DNA of 64,000 nucleotides from Commensalibacter melissae. Its GTDB lineage: Bacteria > Pseudomonadota > Alphaproteobacteria > Acetobacterales > Acetobacteraceae. The DNA lies in NCBI RefSeq assembly GCF_009734185.1, contig NZ_CP046393.1:364501-428500 (forward strand), in the 5' to 3' direction. A program made the translations under genes and the position numbers. Position 1 is the stretch's first letter; each line of letters begins with the position of its first letter. Below the pieces are notes generated by a model. It was not told the origin of the DNA. It was given only the letters and a program-made list of their open reading frames with translations, and did not search any database. Below, piece by piece: positions 17,609-27,496 of the stretch.

Positions 17609-19125
17609 AAAACATTATGCAGTCACCTGTTGTCGTGATTGGCAGTGGATTGGCTGGATTAATGACGGCATTACAACTTGCGCCATTGCCGGTTTTGCTT
17701 TTGACGCAGGGAAAGATAGGACAGGAGACATCCAGTATTTATGCGCAAGGTGGAATTGCGGCGGCCAGTCATGAAGAGAAAGATAGCTCCGCGCATATAG
17801 AGGATACTTTAAGGGCTGGAGCGGGATTATGTGATCAAAAAGCTGTCGCTACCATATTGGACGATGGAAGAAAGGCAATTGAAGTATTGGAGAAATATGG
17901 TGTTATTTTTGATCATGATCGCCATGGCAGGCCTAGGCTCGGGTTAGAGGGTGCACATAGTCATCGGAGAATTTTTCATATTGATGGAGACGCTTCCGGG
18001 CGGGGTATTATCAAAGTGTTGACAGAGGCGGTCTTGCGAACCCCCTCAATAACTGTAATGGAAAACACTATTGCGGTTCGTCTTCTAAAGGATAAAAATA
18101 AAATAAGGGGGGTAATAATCCAAATAGAAGGTCAATTCAGGTCAATCGTGACATCCACTATTGTGTTGGCCACCGGTGGTATTGGCGGGTTATTTGAGGA
18201 AAGTACAAATCCTTTGCAAAATTATGGTCAAGGTCTGATTTTGGCGGCTGATATTGGTGCTGTATTAGCTGATCTGGAATTTATTCAGTTTCATCCAACC
18301 GCACTTGATGCAAATATTTTTCCAAAGACTTTAATCAGCGAAGCGGTTCGTGGGGAAGGGGCTGTTTTGGTTAATAGTGATAACCAACGGTTTCTGGCCA
18401 ATACAGAAGGACAGGAATTGGCATCCCGTGATGTTGTGGCAAGAGCAATTTATCATCAGACTATTCAGGGTAAAAAAGTTTATCTTGATGCCAGAAAGGC
18501 TTTAGGCAAAGGTTTCAAGACACGTTTTCCAACCATTGCACAGTTATGTCATCAAGTCGGTATTGACCCTTCAATGGATTTGATTCCTGTCAAACCCGTT
18601 GAACATTTTCATATGGGAGGCATTAAGACAAATTTGAATGGAGAAACAACGATAAAAGGTTTGTGGGCAGTGGGTGAGGTTGCTTCTACGGGTTTACATG
18701 GAGCAAATCGTTTGGCCAGTAATTCATTGCTGGAAGCTACAGTTATGGCCATGCGGGCAGCCAAGGCAATTTTGGATAATCATCCTTCCATTCAAAGTAA
18801 TGATAATGAGATAGATGAAACTGGGATTGTGATTTCTGACCGTTTACCTTTTGTAAAAAAGATAATGCAGAAAGATTTAAATATCATTCGAGATGAGGAT
18901 ACTTTGAGATCGGCAATTCGGCAGTTTCTTACCCTGGTTAATGAACATGATGATCAATATGTCCTTAATCCAGAACAAATTGCCCTGATGATAGCAGTGA
19001 GTGCGTTCTTGCGGAAAGAATCTCGAGGGGCACATTATCGACAGGATTATCCTGCTACGCTTGAAAAAGCCAATCGATCTTTCATCAGTTTTGATCAGGC
19101 ATATCAGTATGCCAAGACATTGTGA
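17605..19125 (+). CDS. nadB: L-aspartate oxidase
   Basis: The 506-residue flavoprotein supplies iminoaspartate to NadA. The FAD-binding motif is at the N-terminus ('VVIGSGLAGLMTAL'). It also shows 'SSIYAQGGIAAA', the succinate-dehydrogenase-like 'GGAHSHRRIFH'-type block ('EGAHSHRRIFHIDGDASGRG'), 'FIQFHPTAL', 'SEAVRGEGA' and 'HFHMGGI'. It overlaps nadA by 4 nt and is followed by nadC after about 57 nt. Confidence 0.96.
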   Translation: MKNIMQSPVVVIGSGLAGLMTALQLAPLPVLLLTQGKIGQETSSIYAQGGIAAASHEEKDSSAHIEDTLRAGAGLCDQKAVATILDDGRKAIEVLEKYGVIFDHDRHGRPRLGLEGAHSHRRIFHIDGDASGRGIIKVLTEAVLRTPSITVMENTIAVRLLKDKNKIRGVIIQIEGQFRSIVTSTIVLATGGIGGLFEESTNPLQNYGQGLILAADIGAVLADLEFIQFHPTALDANIFPKTLISEAVRGEGAVLVNSDNQRFLANTEGQELASRDVVARAIYHQTIQGKKVYLDARKALGKGFKTRFPTIAQLCHQVGIDPSMDLIPVKPVEHFHMGGIKTNLNGETTIKGLWAVGEVASTGLHGANRLASNSLLEATVMAMRAAKAILDNHPSIQSNDNEIDETGIVISDRLPFVKKIMQKDLNIIRDEDTLRSAIRQFLTLVNEHDDQYVLNPEQIALMIAVSAFLRKESRGAHYRQDYPATLEKANRSFISFDQAYQYAKTL

Positions 19126-19182
19126 TGTTATTATATGAAATTAATTTGTTTATTATAGATTTATCAGAATATAGAGGTGACT

Positions 19183-20034
19183 ATGACGATTCCAGCTTTG
19201 CCCCATATCCTAATTGAACCCATTATTCGCAATGCGTTATTGGAAGATCTAGGGTTGGCTGGGGATGTAACCACTAATGCAGTTATTGATGAAAATCACC
19301 ACTCCAAAGTGGCGATGGTTTCAAGAGAGACTGGTATATTGTCAGGAGTGGATATCGCTTCAATGGCTTTTACCTTAATTGATCCATTAGTTCATGTAGA
19401 TTTAAAGAAAAAGGATGGAGATATATTAAAGCCGGGAGATGTGATAGCAATTATTGAAGGGTCATCCCGTGCAATTTTGACAGGTGAGAGAACAGCCTTG
19501 AATTTTATGAGCCATCTATCTGGAATTGCCTCGGCAACTCATAAGATTGTTAAATCTATTGAAGGAACCAAAACACAAGTTGTTTGTACGAGAAAAACAA
19601 CACCAGGCTTACGCATGATGGAAAAATATGCCGTGCGGTGTGGTGGTGGAATGAATCATCGTTTTGCCTTATATGATGCCGTTTTGATTAAAGATAATCA
19701 TATTGCAATCGCGGGTGGAATACGTAAGACGCTTGAACAGGCTAAAAAAAATGCAGGGCATATGGTTAAAATTGAAATAGAAGTAGATACGCTGGATCAA
19801 TTAAAAGAAGTCATGGTATTGGGTGTTGATGCCGTTTTGTTAGATAATATGGATCCTGAAACTTTAAAAGAGGCGGTTGCGATTGTTAATCAACGTGCCA
19901 TCACAGAAGCTTCTGGGCGTATCAATCCCGATACGGCTCGGACATTTGCTGAAAGCGGTGTTGACTTAATTTCTGTAGGTTGGATAACCCATAGTGCGCC
20001 TATTCTCGATATAGGACTTGATTTTATATCGTGA
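19183..20034 (+). CDS. nadC: Nicotinate-nucleotide pyrophosphorylase (quinolinate phosphoribosyltransferase)
   Basis: The 283-residue NadC converts quinolinate and PRPP to nicotinate mononucleotide. I chose ATG 19183 because AGAGGTG just upstream is the Shine-Dalgarno and contains the alternative GTG at 19177. Family blocks are 'EDLGLAGDVTTNAV', 'GERTALNFMSHLSGIA', 'CTRKTTPGLRMMEKYAV', 'GGGMNHRFALYDAVLIKDNH' and 'EASGRINPDTARTFAESGVD'. It is the last gene of the NAD operon. Confidence 0.95.
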   Translation: MTIPALPHILIEPIIRNALLEDLGLAGDVTTNAVIDENHHSKVAMVSRETGILSGVDIASMAFTLIDPLVHVDLKKKDGDILKPGDVIAIIEGSSRAILTGERTALNFMSHLSGIASATHKIVKSIEGTKTQVVCTRKTTPGLRMMEKYAVRCGGGMNHRFALYDAVLIKDNHIAIAGGIRKTLEQAKKNAGHMVKIEIEVDTLDQLKEVMVLGVDAVLLDNMDPETLKEAVAIVNQRAITEASGRINPDTARTFAESGVDLISVGWITHSAPILDIGLDFIS

Positions 20035-20062
20035 TAGATGAACAAACAAAAGGTTTCCAGTA

Positions 20063-20650
20063 ATGGAAAAGGATCATTTTATGCAAATGGAGGAATTCAT
20101 TACATACTGTCAGGCTGGACGTTCCATTTCCACTAACGAAAAAGAATTGATGCAGCTGTTATACCAATGTGCCTTTGAAGCGCAAAAAATAATAATGGAA
20201 TTAAACAAATAGTTTTCATACGCAAAAAGAAATCGTTGATATTTTCAGTAGTCTGACAGGAAAAACTGTAGATTCATCTTTTGTTTGATTTCCTCCTTTT
20301 ATACTGATTTCGGTAAAAACATTCATATTGGTAAAAATATATTTTTTAATACAAATTGTTCTTTTCAGGATAGGGGAGGAATCCTTATTGGTGATCACAG
20401 TGCTATAGGCATGAATGTTACGATTGCTGCATTAAATCATGGTTTGTGGATATAAGAGATCGTGGTACGATATATCCATCTTCTGTTAAGATTGGAAAAC
20501 ATGTTTGGATGGCTCCAATGTCACAATTTTGTCTGGTGTTACTATTCATGATTTTTCAATAATCGGTGCCGGTGCTGTTGTAACTAAAAATGTACCCTCT
20601 CTAAAAGTGTTTATGCAGGTGGGCCGGCAAATTGGATAAAAAATATATAG
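20063..20650 (+). pseudogene. Hexapeptide-repeat sugar O-acetyltransferase, multiply frameshifted
   Basis: Pieces of one maltose/galactoside O-acetyltransferase-type protein occur in order but in shifting frames. They are an N-terminal piece ('MEKDHFMQMEEFITYC'), 'EIVDIFSSLTGK', 'FYTDFGKNIHIGKNIFFNTN', 'DRGGILIGDHSAIGMNVTI', 'RDRGTIYPSSVKIGKHVW', 'SNVTILSGVTIHDFSIIGAG' and 'YAGGPANWIKNI'. The left-handed beta-helix repeats are clear. At least four single-base indels plus stops break it. It is dead and follows nadC by 28 nt. Confidence 0.85.
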
Positions 20651-20732
20651 AAAGATATATATGATGCATCTACTGCCATTGACCATAAAATTATTGAACA
20701 AATTCAAAATAACTGAAAATTACAATTTTGTA

Positions 20733-21941
20733 TTATTGAACAGGAACACAATTCATTCTTTTTACTTTTAGCAAATTACAAGCTTGTAAGGCTGTTGCAT
20801 AGCTTAATCCTCCTAATTTGGCTCGGTATAATGTTTTTCCGTTTTTCTGAACGGTTTCAATATTTGGGTACGCCAGGACCAGTAAACTGGCGGCTTTTTG
20901 TTTTGCGATTGCAATTGCGTGATTAGCTAAATCTGTGGATGTAAAAGCTCCAACTTGAATATTCCAGTTACCTTTTGTTGATATATAATAATGTCTACTG
21001 CTAGGGGAGGTTCGAATAATAGAGGGTGCTTTGGGTTTTGCTGAATAATAAGCATTGGATGAAGTTGAATTGTTATGGATATTTGCATCATATGCAGGAT
21101 GATAATTGGATGGAACAATTATGATTGGAGGTTCATTGGCATTGTCTGATGCAATTGCATGTTCATTATCTTTGACAATAAATTTTTTAAGTTTGTTTTT
21201 ACTTTCAGAAGGCATAACCTGTGCTGTTGTAACCATTTGAACGGGGATGTAGGTTTTCGGTGAATAATAAGCCTCGAGTGGTAATGGGGTACGAGTATTT
21301 TTTTTGGCGTAAGGTCCGCCAAAAATTGCAAAAGGTCCACTCATAGGTACTGAATTTCCCAGATTGGGAGTGACGGAAATCATGTAGTTTTTGGTTGCCT
21401 TTGGCAATGCGGTTCCTCTTTTTAGATAGGCATCCAAAGTTCCAGGTCCACCATGGTAAGCTGCAACAAAGCCGGGAGCACCGTATTTATTATACAAGGT
21501 GCGGATATATCCCGTTCCAGCCATGATATTATCATGCGGATCATATACGTCATTTCCCAAATTATAGCGTTTTGCTAAATCTTTATAAGTTGTTGACTTG
21601 ATTTGCATCAATCCCTTTGCTCCATGAGGTGAAGTGACTGGTCGTTTGTTATAATATTGATATCCTCTCGTTTCCTGTAAAATGATGGCCCGTATCCATT
21701 GATCAGGAACATTGAAACGTTGTGAGGATTGATTGATATATGGACCCCAGGGATCAAGAGGGGGGCCTGGAGGGTTCCATTTTTTAGGATAGCCAGGCAT
21801 GAAATTGCTATATCGTGAAGAAATGCCACCTTTTCCATTATAAGAATGCTTTCCTCCGCCACAGGCAGAGAGGCAAAGCAGGGAAAACAAAAGCAAAAAT
21901 TGCATTGGAACATAAAAATTTTTGCGAATTGTTTCCTGCAT
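20733..21941 (-). CDS. Lipoprotein lytic transglycosylase with SPOR domain
   Basis: The 402-residue protein has a lipoprotein signal peptide with 'LCLSAC' (Cys27) and an SLT domain at about 65-190. The putative catalytic Glu90 lies in 'IILQETRGYQYY', followed by 'SPHGAKGLMQI' and 'FVAAYHGGPGTLDAYL'. A long Ser/Pro/Asn-rich linker leads to a C-terminal SPOR domain ('WNIQVGAFTSTDLANHAI' to 'KRMNCVPVQ'). SPOR domains bind denuded septal peptidoglycan, so it probably cleaves glycan strands at division sites. It is a single gene with no operon partner. Confidence 0.88.
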   Translation of the reverse strand: MQETIRKNFYVPMQFLLLFSLLCLSACGGGKHSYNGKGGISSRYSNFMPGYPKKWNPPGPPLDPWGPYINQSSQRFNVPDQWIRAIILQETRGYQYYNKRPVTSPHGAKGLMQIKSTTYKDLAKRYNLGNDVYDPHDNIMAGTGYIRTLYNKYGAPGFVAAYHGGPGTLDAYLKRGTALPKATKNYMISVTPNLGNSVPMSGPFAIFGGPYAKKNTRTPLPLEAYYSPKTYIPVQMVTTAQVMPSESKNKLKKFIVKDNEHAIASDNANEPPIIIVPSNYHPAYDANIHNNSTSSNAYYSAKPKAPSIIRTSPSSRHYYISTKGNWNIQVGAFTSTDLANHAIAIAKQKAASLLVLAYPNIETVQKNGKTLYRAKLGGLSYATALQACNLLKVKRMNCVPVQ

Positions 21942-22077
21942 GGTTTTTTGATTTCTTTGAAAAATACCGACTATAAAATTTAAGTTTCAGATGGTAACAG
22001 ATATAATCATTTTTGTTAAAAGCTATTCTATGATATTTGGTCAGAAATTGGAGGTTATATAGTTTATTTTGAATATT

Positions 22078-22977
22078 TCAGGTTGACATTGGAAAGGATA
22101 TTTGTTTTGATAGCTGAATAAAAGCATCAAGATAATTAGTTAATTGGTCGGCCTTGCGTATTCCAATAAATAACTGTTTTGGAATCCCTTTTTTTCCCAG
22201 TTTGACAGGAAAGATTTCAAAGCGTTCTTTATTTTCCTGTACCAACCAATGTGGTAGAGCCGTAACGCCTCGATTATTTTCAACCATTTGTAAAATTATA
22301 TCCGTTGTTTCAATTGTTTTATGACGACGTGGCATTATACCCTTTGGTGCCATAAAGAGACTATATATGTCCAGTCGATTTGGTTCTACAGGATAAGTTA
22401 AAAGAGTTTCTGAGGACATTTGTTCTGGAGTGATATAAGGTAAATTTCTGAAAGGATGTGAAGGTCCAACAATTAAGATCTGTTCATAATTAAAGACAGG
22501 TTCAAAATGGAGGTCAGACTTAATAATCGGGTCAGGCGTTATTAAGATGTCTATTTCATAATTCAGTAGCGCCCCTAAACCACCGAATTTAAATTTTTGT
22601 TTGACATCGAGTTCAACCTGAGGCCATTGTTTCAAGTAGGGTGAGGTAACTTTAAGCAGCCATTGATAACAGGGATGACATTCCATGCCAATTTTTAGAC
22701 TGCCAATACTCCCCTGCGCATATTGTTTCAATTTTGATTCATTATGTTCGATCTGAGGTAATATGCGATGGGCCAGCGTCAATAATTCCTGTCCCGCCTG
22801 AGTTAGCTGCATGTATTTTCCCTCCCGTCGCCATAGGCTGACCTGCAAATTTTGTTCGAGTTTCCGGATGGCGTGGCTTAAGGCGGATTGTGTCAAACAC
22901 AAATTGACAGCCGCGGCAGTCATTGATTTTTGCGTTTCGATTTCCTGAATAATTTTTAAATGAATGATTTCAATCAT
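22078..22977 (-). CDS. metR: LysR-family regulator, MetR-like
   Basis: The 299-residue protein has an N-terminal LysR helix-turn-helix ('KSMTAAAVNLCLTQSALSHAIRKLE', in part) and a substrate-binding domain beginning near residue 90 ('LKIGMECHPCYQWL'). The 'GMECHPCY' block and the divergent position 130 nt from metE fit MetR, which activates methionine synthesis in response to homocysteine. Assignment is by family pattern plus context. Confidence 0.85.
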   Translation of the reverse strand: MIEIIHLKIIQEIETQKSMTAAAVNLCLTQSALSHAIRKLEQNLQVSLWRREGKYMQLTQAGQELLTLAHRILPQIEHNESKLKQYAQGSIGSLKIGMECHPCYQWLLKVTSPYLKQWPQVELDVKQKFKFGGLGALLNYEIDILITPDPIIKSDLHFEPVFNYEQILIVGPSHPFRNLPYITPEQMSSETLLTYPVEPNRLDIYSLFMAPKGIMPRRHKTIETTDIILQMVENNRGVTALPHWLVQENKERFEIFPVKLGKKGIPKQLFIGIRKADQLTNYLDAFIQLSKQISFPMST

Positions 22978-23018
22978 GAATGCAAGATTATATCCTATGA
23001 ATAAAGTTAATGGATCGA

Positions 23019-23031
23019 TGAAATAATATCA
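23019..23031. promoter_or_regulatory. Possible MetR box in the metR-metE intergenic region
   Basis: TGAAATAATATCA matches the MetR consensus TGAA-N5-TTCA with one mismatch in the right half. It lies between the divergent genes, 77 nt before the metE start and 42 nt from metR. In AT-rich DNA a chance match is possible. Confidence 0.35.
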
Positions 23032-23107
23032 TTTTATTTTATGCTGTTATCTGAATAGGGTGTTTAGAGCAAAATCTGATGTTGAATAGGCAAGTAAGGA
23101 ATAAAAA

Positions 23108-25405
23108 ATGGTAACAGTACATAATCTAGGATTTCCTCGAATTGGTGTAAAGCGTGAATTGAAATTTGCGCTTGAAGCGTACTGGCAAGGAAATATTTCC
23201 TCAGGTGAATTGGAACAAACAGCCCAAAATTTACGGCAGTGTCATTGGCAGAATCAAAGTAAACTCGATCTTGTTCCTGTTGGGGATTTTTCCTATTATG
23301 ACCATGTTTTGGATACAAGTTTTCTTTTTGGTAATATTCCATCACGTATTCAACAACAGCAAGGGGAGAAATTAGATCATTATTTTCAGGTTGCACGTGG
23401 ACGTTCGGGTGGAAAAAATTCTTGCCTTTGTCACGTTGCGGCAGGTGAGATGACTAAATGGTTTGATACAAATTATCATTACATTGTACCGGAATTCACC
23501 AAGGATACACGGTTTGTTTTAAATAGCCAGATTTTACTAGATCAATTGAAGGAAGCGAAAAAGAAAGGTTTAAAAACAAAAATTGTATTGTTAGGGCCAG
23601 TAACCTATTTATGGTTGGGAAAAGAACAGGATAAAAGCGACAAACTAGCTTTGTTGCCTGCACTTTTGGAACAATATCAAGCATTATTGCAAGAGTTGGC
23701 AGAACAGGGGGAAAGCTGGGTTCAACTTGATGAACCAATTTTGGTGACAGAGCTTGCAGAAGAGTGGAAAAAGGCACTTGTTTCTGCCTACAAGGTTTTG
23801 AAACAGGCACCAATCTATATTTTGTTGGCAACCTATTTTGGAAAGTTAAAAGAAAATATAGCTTTATTGCCAGAATTGGGGGTGCAGGGGTTTCATATTG
23901 ATGCCATAAATGCGCGTGATGAAATTCCTGCCATAATTAAACAGCTAAAAGATAAACAAGTCCTTTCATTGGGAGTTGTTAATGGGCGTAATATCTGGAA
24001 GACGGATTTGAATGCTACGCTTGAATGGCTAGAGCCTATCTATGCTATATTAAAAAAACGATTGTGGCTGGCCCCCTCATGTTCATTATTACATGTTCCT
24101 GTTGATCTGGAACGTGAAAGTAAAATGGATGCGGAAATTCGTTCATGGCTTTCTTTTGCGATACAAAAACTCGATGAAATTACTGTTTTGGCTAAGGCTC
24201 TAAATGAAGGAAGAGAGTCAGTAAAAGAGGCGTTATCTAGTAACCAGGCTTGTCTGGATAACAGACGTCAGTCAAATAGAGTTCATAATGATAAAATTAA
24301 AAAACTATGTCAGTCGATAACATCGGAATTGGGAAACCGGAAAGGTGCCTATGCCGATCGTATGGAATTACAGCAAAAAATCTTGAATTTGCCATTGTTG
24401 CCAACAACTACAATTGGTTCATTCCCACAAACTCAGAATATACGCCAGATTAGAAGTCAATTTCGTAAGGGTGAACTTTCCTTGAATGAATATGGCAATC
24501 GTATGAAAGAGGCGATTGCTTATTGTGTCGAACAGCAGGAATCACTGGGATTGGATGTTTTGGTTCATGGCGAGCCAGAACGGAATGATATGGTGGAATA
24601 TTTTGGTGAATTGTTACAAGGATATGTTTTTAGCCAACAAGGTTGGGTTCAATCTTACGGTTCCAGATGTGTAAAACCCCCGATTATCTTTGGAGACATT
24701 AGTCGTCCTGAACCAATGACGGTTGAATGGATTACTTACGCCCAATCTTTAACGGCACAACCGATGAAGGGCATGTTGACGGGACCTGTAACCATGTTGA
24801 ACTGGTCATTTGTAAGAGATGATCAACCACGTTCGGAAACCTGTTATCAATTGGCTATGGCGATACGTCAAGAAGTGTTGGATTTGGAAAAGGCAGGTAT
24901 TCGCATTATTCAAATTGATGAGGCGGCTTTACGGGAAGGATTACCCCTGCGTCGTTCAGAATGGCAAAGATATCTGGACTGGGCAATTCGGTCTTTTAGA
25001 ATAACAGCGAATGGAGTAAAGGATCAAACGCAGATTCATACCCATATGTGTTACTCGGAATTCAATGATATTATTGCTGCTATTGCCCAGATGGATGCTG
25101 ATGTCATTACAATTGAAACCTCACGTTCTCACATGGAGCTGTTAAAAGCGTTTGAGGAATTTGAATATCCAAACAGCATCGGCCCAGGTGTTTATGATAT
25201 TCATTCTCCCAATATTCCAACAGTAGAATCAATTGTTCATTTAATTCATCAGGCTGAAAAATATATTCCTGTTCAAAGGTTATGGATTAATCCAGATTGT
25301 GGCTTGAAAACACGTCAATGGTCAGAGGTTATTCCTTCATTGAAAAATATGGTACAGGCAGCGCAGATCTTGAGAGAGGAATATAAAAAAAAACACATTA
25401 AATAG
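23108..25405 (+). CDS. metE: Cobalamin-independent methionine synthase
   Basis: The 765-residue enzyme transfers a methyl group from 5-methyltetrahydropteroyl-triglutamate to homocysteine. Both halves are present: the N-terminal domain opens '[17 protein letters not shown]', and the catalytic barrel begins '[12 protein letters not shown]'. Zinc-ligand contexts '[13 protein letters not shown]' and 'NPDCGLKTR' are intact. RBS TAAGGA precedes the ATG. A strong terminator follows, and a MetR-like regulator diverges. Confidence 0.97.
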   Translation: MVTVHNLGFPRIGVKRELKFALEAYWQGNISSGELEQTAQNLRQCHWQNQSKLDLVPVGDFSYYDHVLDTSFLFGNIPSRIQQQQGEKLDHYFQVARGRSGGKNSCLCHVAAGEMTKWFDTNYHYIVPEFTKDTRFVLNSQILLDQLKEAKKKGLKTKIVLLGPVTYLWLGKEQDKSDKLALLPALLEQYQALLQELAEQGESWVQLDEPILVTELAEEWKKALVSAYKVLKQAPIYILLATYFGKLKENIALLPELGVQGFHIDAINARDEIPAIIKQLKDKQVLSLGVVNGRNIWKTDLNATLEWLEPIYAILKKRLWLAPSCSLLHVPVDLERESKMDAEIRSWLSFAIQKLDEITVLAKALNEGRESVKEALSSNQACLDNRRQSNRVHNDKIKKLCQSITSELGNRKGAYADRMELQQKILNLPLLPTTTIGSFPQTQNIRQIRSQFRKGELSLNEYGNRMKEAIAYCVEQQESLGLDVLVHGEPERNDMVEYFGELLQGYVFSQQGWVQSYGSRCVKPPIIFGDISRPEPMTVEWITYAQSLTAQPMKGMLTGPVTMLNWSFVRDDQPRSETCYQLAMAIRQEVLDLEKAGIRIIQIDEAALREGLPLRRSEWQRYLDWAIRSFRITANGVKDQTQIHTHMCYSEFNDIIAAIAQMDADVITIETSRSHMELLKAFEEFEYPNSIGPGVYDIHSPNIPTVESIVHLIHQAEKYIPVQRLWINPDCGLKTRQWSEVIPSLKNMVQAAQILREEYKKKHIK

Positions 25406-25412
25406 TATCGAA

Positions 25413-25448
25413 AAGGACTGATCAATAAAAGATCAGTCCTTGATTTTT
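25413..25448 (+). terminator. Rho-independent terminator of metE
   Basis: AAGGACTGATC (25413-25423) pairs perfectly with GATCAGTCCTT (25431-25441) around a 7-nt loop. A T-run (GATTTTTAT) follows. It begins 8 nt after the metE stop. Confidence 0.92.
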
Positions 25449-25587
25449 ATTTAATATATTTCTAAAAATATATCGGAAGGATTGAAAGTAATTTTTTTGG
25501 CGAATTGAATAATAATAGATTTTGTTTTATGATTAACTATATTTAATGGTTCAATGTTATTTTCCTTTTTTAAGGAGGGGAGTAATT

Positions 25588-25794
25588 ATGACTAAATTAA
25601 CATCAAAACAACGTAAATCTTTACCAGATCAGGAATTTGCATTGCCTGATGAGCGTAAATATCCCTTGGATACAAAAAACAGAGCAAGGAATGCCAAAGC
25701 AAGGGCGTCTGAGGAATACCATAAAGGCAATTTAACAAAAGAACAGGAAGAAACCGTTGATCGTAAAGCTGATCAGGTTTTGAAAGAGAAATAA
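25588..25794 (+). CDS. DUF6582-type small protein, 68 aa
   Basis: I chose ATG 25588 because AAGGAGGGG lies just upstream; an in-frame ATG at 25546 has no such site. The protein is hydrophilic: 'MTKLTSKQRKSLPDQEFALP', 'KYPLDTKNRARNAKARASE', then 'GNLTKEQEETVDRKADQVLKE' (in part). The order 'KQR..LP...FALP', 'YP..' and 'ARNA.ARAS' matches small bacterial and phage proteins labelled DUF6582. Function is unknown. Confidence 0.75.
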   Translation: MTKLTSKQRKSLPDQEFALPDERKYPLDTKNRARNAKARASEEYHKGNLTKEQEETVDRKADQVLKEK

Positions 25795-25848
25795 TATACG
25801 GAAGAATAAACCATAAAGGGTTATAGATATTGGTTAATTATCGATTTC

Positions 25849-26283
25849 CTATCTAATAGGATTAATTAATCCTAGAGTTTCCAACTCTTTTCTCAGCTTT
25901 TTAGGTAATTCTGCTGATATATTTGTATGGCTTAATGGCAAATCCTTAGGCGCATCAGTGTTTTTAAGATATCGCCATCCCTGGAAAGGGCGAATTGGAA
26001 TGGAAAAGGTACGAATTATTTCTGAATCAAGAATAATTTGAATGCAGGGATTTCCGTTTTCCCGTTGACCTGGAAGAAAATCAACAATTTTCTGTCGGCA
26101 ACATAAAGTTCCGTTAATAACCCGGTATAGGGAACCATTTTTTAAGATTTCATCGGCCTGTTTCGGCATAAAACGTGTTAAAGTGTATGAATTTCCATTG
26201 TTATTCACGGCCATTTGTTCATTAATAATTTTCAAATGCGCAATATCTTGGATACCAACTGCAACCTTCATCATGTGTAACAA
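25849..26283 (-). CDS. DUF1489-family protein
   Basis: The 144-residue protein matches the alphaproteobacterial DUF1489 family through 'LTRFMPKQADEILKNGSLY', 'VINGTLCCRQKIVDF' and 'IPIRPFQGWRYLKNTDAPKD'. The start is TTG, giving 'MLHMMKVAVG', which aligns with how family members usually begin. It lies 10 nt after hemW and is probably co-transcribed with kup and hemW. Function is unknown. Confidence 0.8.
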   Translation of the reverse strand: MLHMMKVAVGIQDIAHLKIINEQMAVNNNGNSYTLTRFMPKQADEILKNGSLYRVINGTLCCRQKIVDFLPGQRENGNPCIQIILDSEIIRTFSIPIRPFQGWRYLKNTDAPKDLPLSHTNISAELPKKLRKELETLGLINPIR

Positions 26284-26293
26284 AATAATATTC

Positions 26294-27496
26294 CTATTTT
26301 ACCAAGATATCTAAAATAGCATTTAACCGCATGCTTCCTGTCGGGGTTGTTTTCAACCGTTTTTGGTCCCACAAGATATAATCTTCTTCTACAAGCGCTT
26401 CTAAGATTTTCATATCGATTGCATTGGTTAAAGTCATATTGCATTTTTTTTGAAAGGCAATAGAATCAACACCCTCTTTCAAACGTAATCCCATTAATAT
26501 CATTTCACGGGCTTTGTCGATTGAATTCAAGGCTTCCTTGATAATTAGAGCGTTACCATTTTTTTGCACTAATTCAAGCCAAATTTTAGGATTTTTCTTA
26601 CGTTCTGTAGCATATAAAACAGCATTTTCTGTAATTCTGCCGTGTGCTCCTGGCCCAATACCAATATAATCTTGATAACGCCAATAGGCAAGATTGTGCC
26701 TGCTTTCCGCACCAATTTTAGCATAATTAGAAATTTCGTAATTATACATACCATATTGATGTGTCATTTCTTCCGTGGCAATTAATAATTCACTACTTAA
26801 TTTTTCATCAGGGAGAGATAATTTCCCCTGTTTTTCATATTTGGCAAAAACTGTTCCTGGTTCTATTGTCAACTGGTAGAGTGATAAATGATCATGAGCC
26901 AAATCCAGTGCCATTTTTAATTCTTTCTGCCATTCGGAAAGGGTTTGTTCCTCACGTGCATAGATAAGATCAAAGGAAATTCTCGGAAATAGGCGTTTGG
27001 CAAGTGTTAAGGCGTCAATTGCCTGCTTTGCATCATGTTGACGACCTAACCTTTGTAGTGCTTGTTGGTTAAGACTTTGGATACCAAGGGAAATGCGGTT
27101 AACACCTGCCTGTTGAAAATCTTTTAACTTTTGGATTTCAACACTGGTTGGATTGGCTTCAAGGGTAATTTCAAGGTCCTCAGTAACAGGTAAATGCTTG
27201 ATGGCATAATCAATCAATTTATGCACTGTTATAGGATCCATTAAAGAGGGGGTGCCACCACCAAAAAAAATTGAGGTTAACTTATAATTTTCAATATTTG
27301 AAATAGCATGACGTAATTCTTGAAGCAAAGCATGTGCATAAGTTTCCTGTGGAATGATTTGGGCAACATGGCTATTGAAATCGCAATAGGGACATTTGGA
27401 CAGGCAAAAAGGCCAATGGATATAAAGAGCCAAGGGATCAGGCTTATGTTTTCTTGTCTTTTTTTCCAAATTTAATAATTTTATTTCATTCATCAA
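26294..27496 (-). CDS. hemW: Radical SAM haem chaperone HemW
   Basis: The 400-residue protein has the radical SAM cluster motif C-x3-C-x2-C at Cys31, Cys35 and Cys38 ('PFCLSKCPYCDFNSH'), then 'FFGGGTPSLM' and 'RISLGIQSLNQQALQRLGR'. It resembles HemW, which binds haem and delivers it to respiratory enzymes, rather than HemN, as there is no N-terminal HemN extension. The start overlaps the kup stop by 4 nt, so it is translationally coupled. Confidence 0.9.
   Translation of the reverse strand: MMNEIKLLNLEKKTRKHKPDPLALYIHWPFCLSKCPYCDFNSHVAQIIPQETYAHALLQELRHAISNIENYKLTSIFFGGGTPSLMDPITVHKLIDYAIKHLPVTEDLEITLEANPTSVEIQKLKDFQQAGVNRISLGIQSLNQQALQRLGRQHDAKQAIDALTLAKRLFPRISFDLIYAREEQTLSEWQKELKMALDLAHDHLSLYQLTIEPGTVFAKYEKQGKLSLPDEKLSSELLIATEEMTHQYGMYNYEISNYAKIGAESRHNLAYWRYQDYIGIGPGAHGRITENAVLYATERKKNPKIWLELVQKNGNALIIKEALNSIDKAREMILMGLRLKEGVDSIAFQKKCNMTLTNAIDMKILEALVEEDYILWDQKRLKTTPTGSMRLNAILDILVK

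Noticed and set aside
22978-23107. Riboswitch upstream of metE
   Set aside because: The 130-nt space between metR and metE is too short for a SAM or cobalamin riboswitch and shows none of their core motifs; MetR control explains the arrangement.
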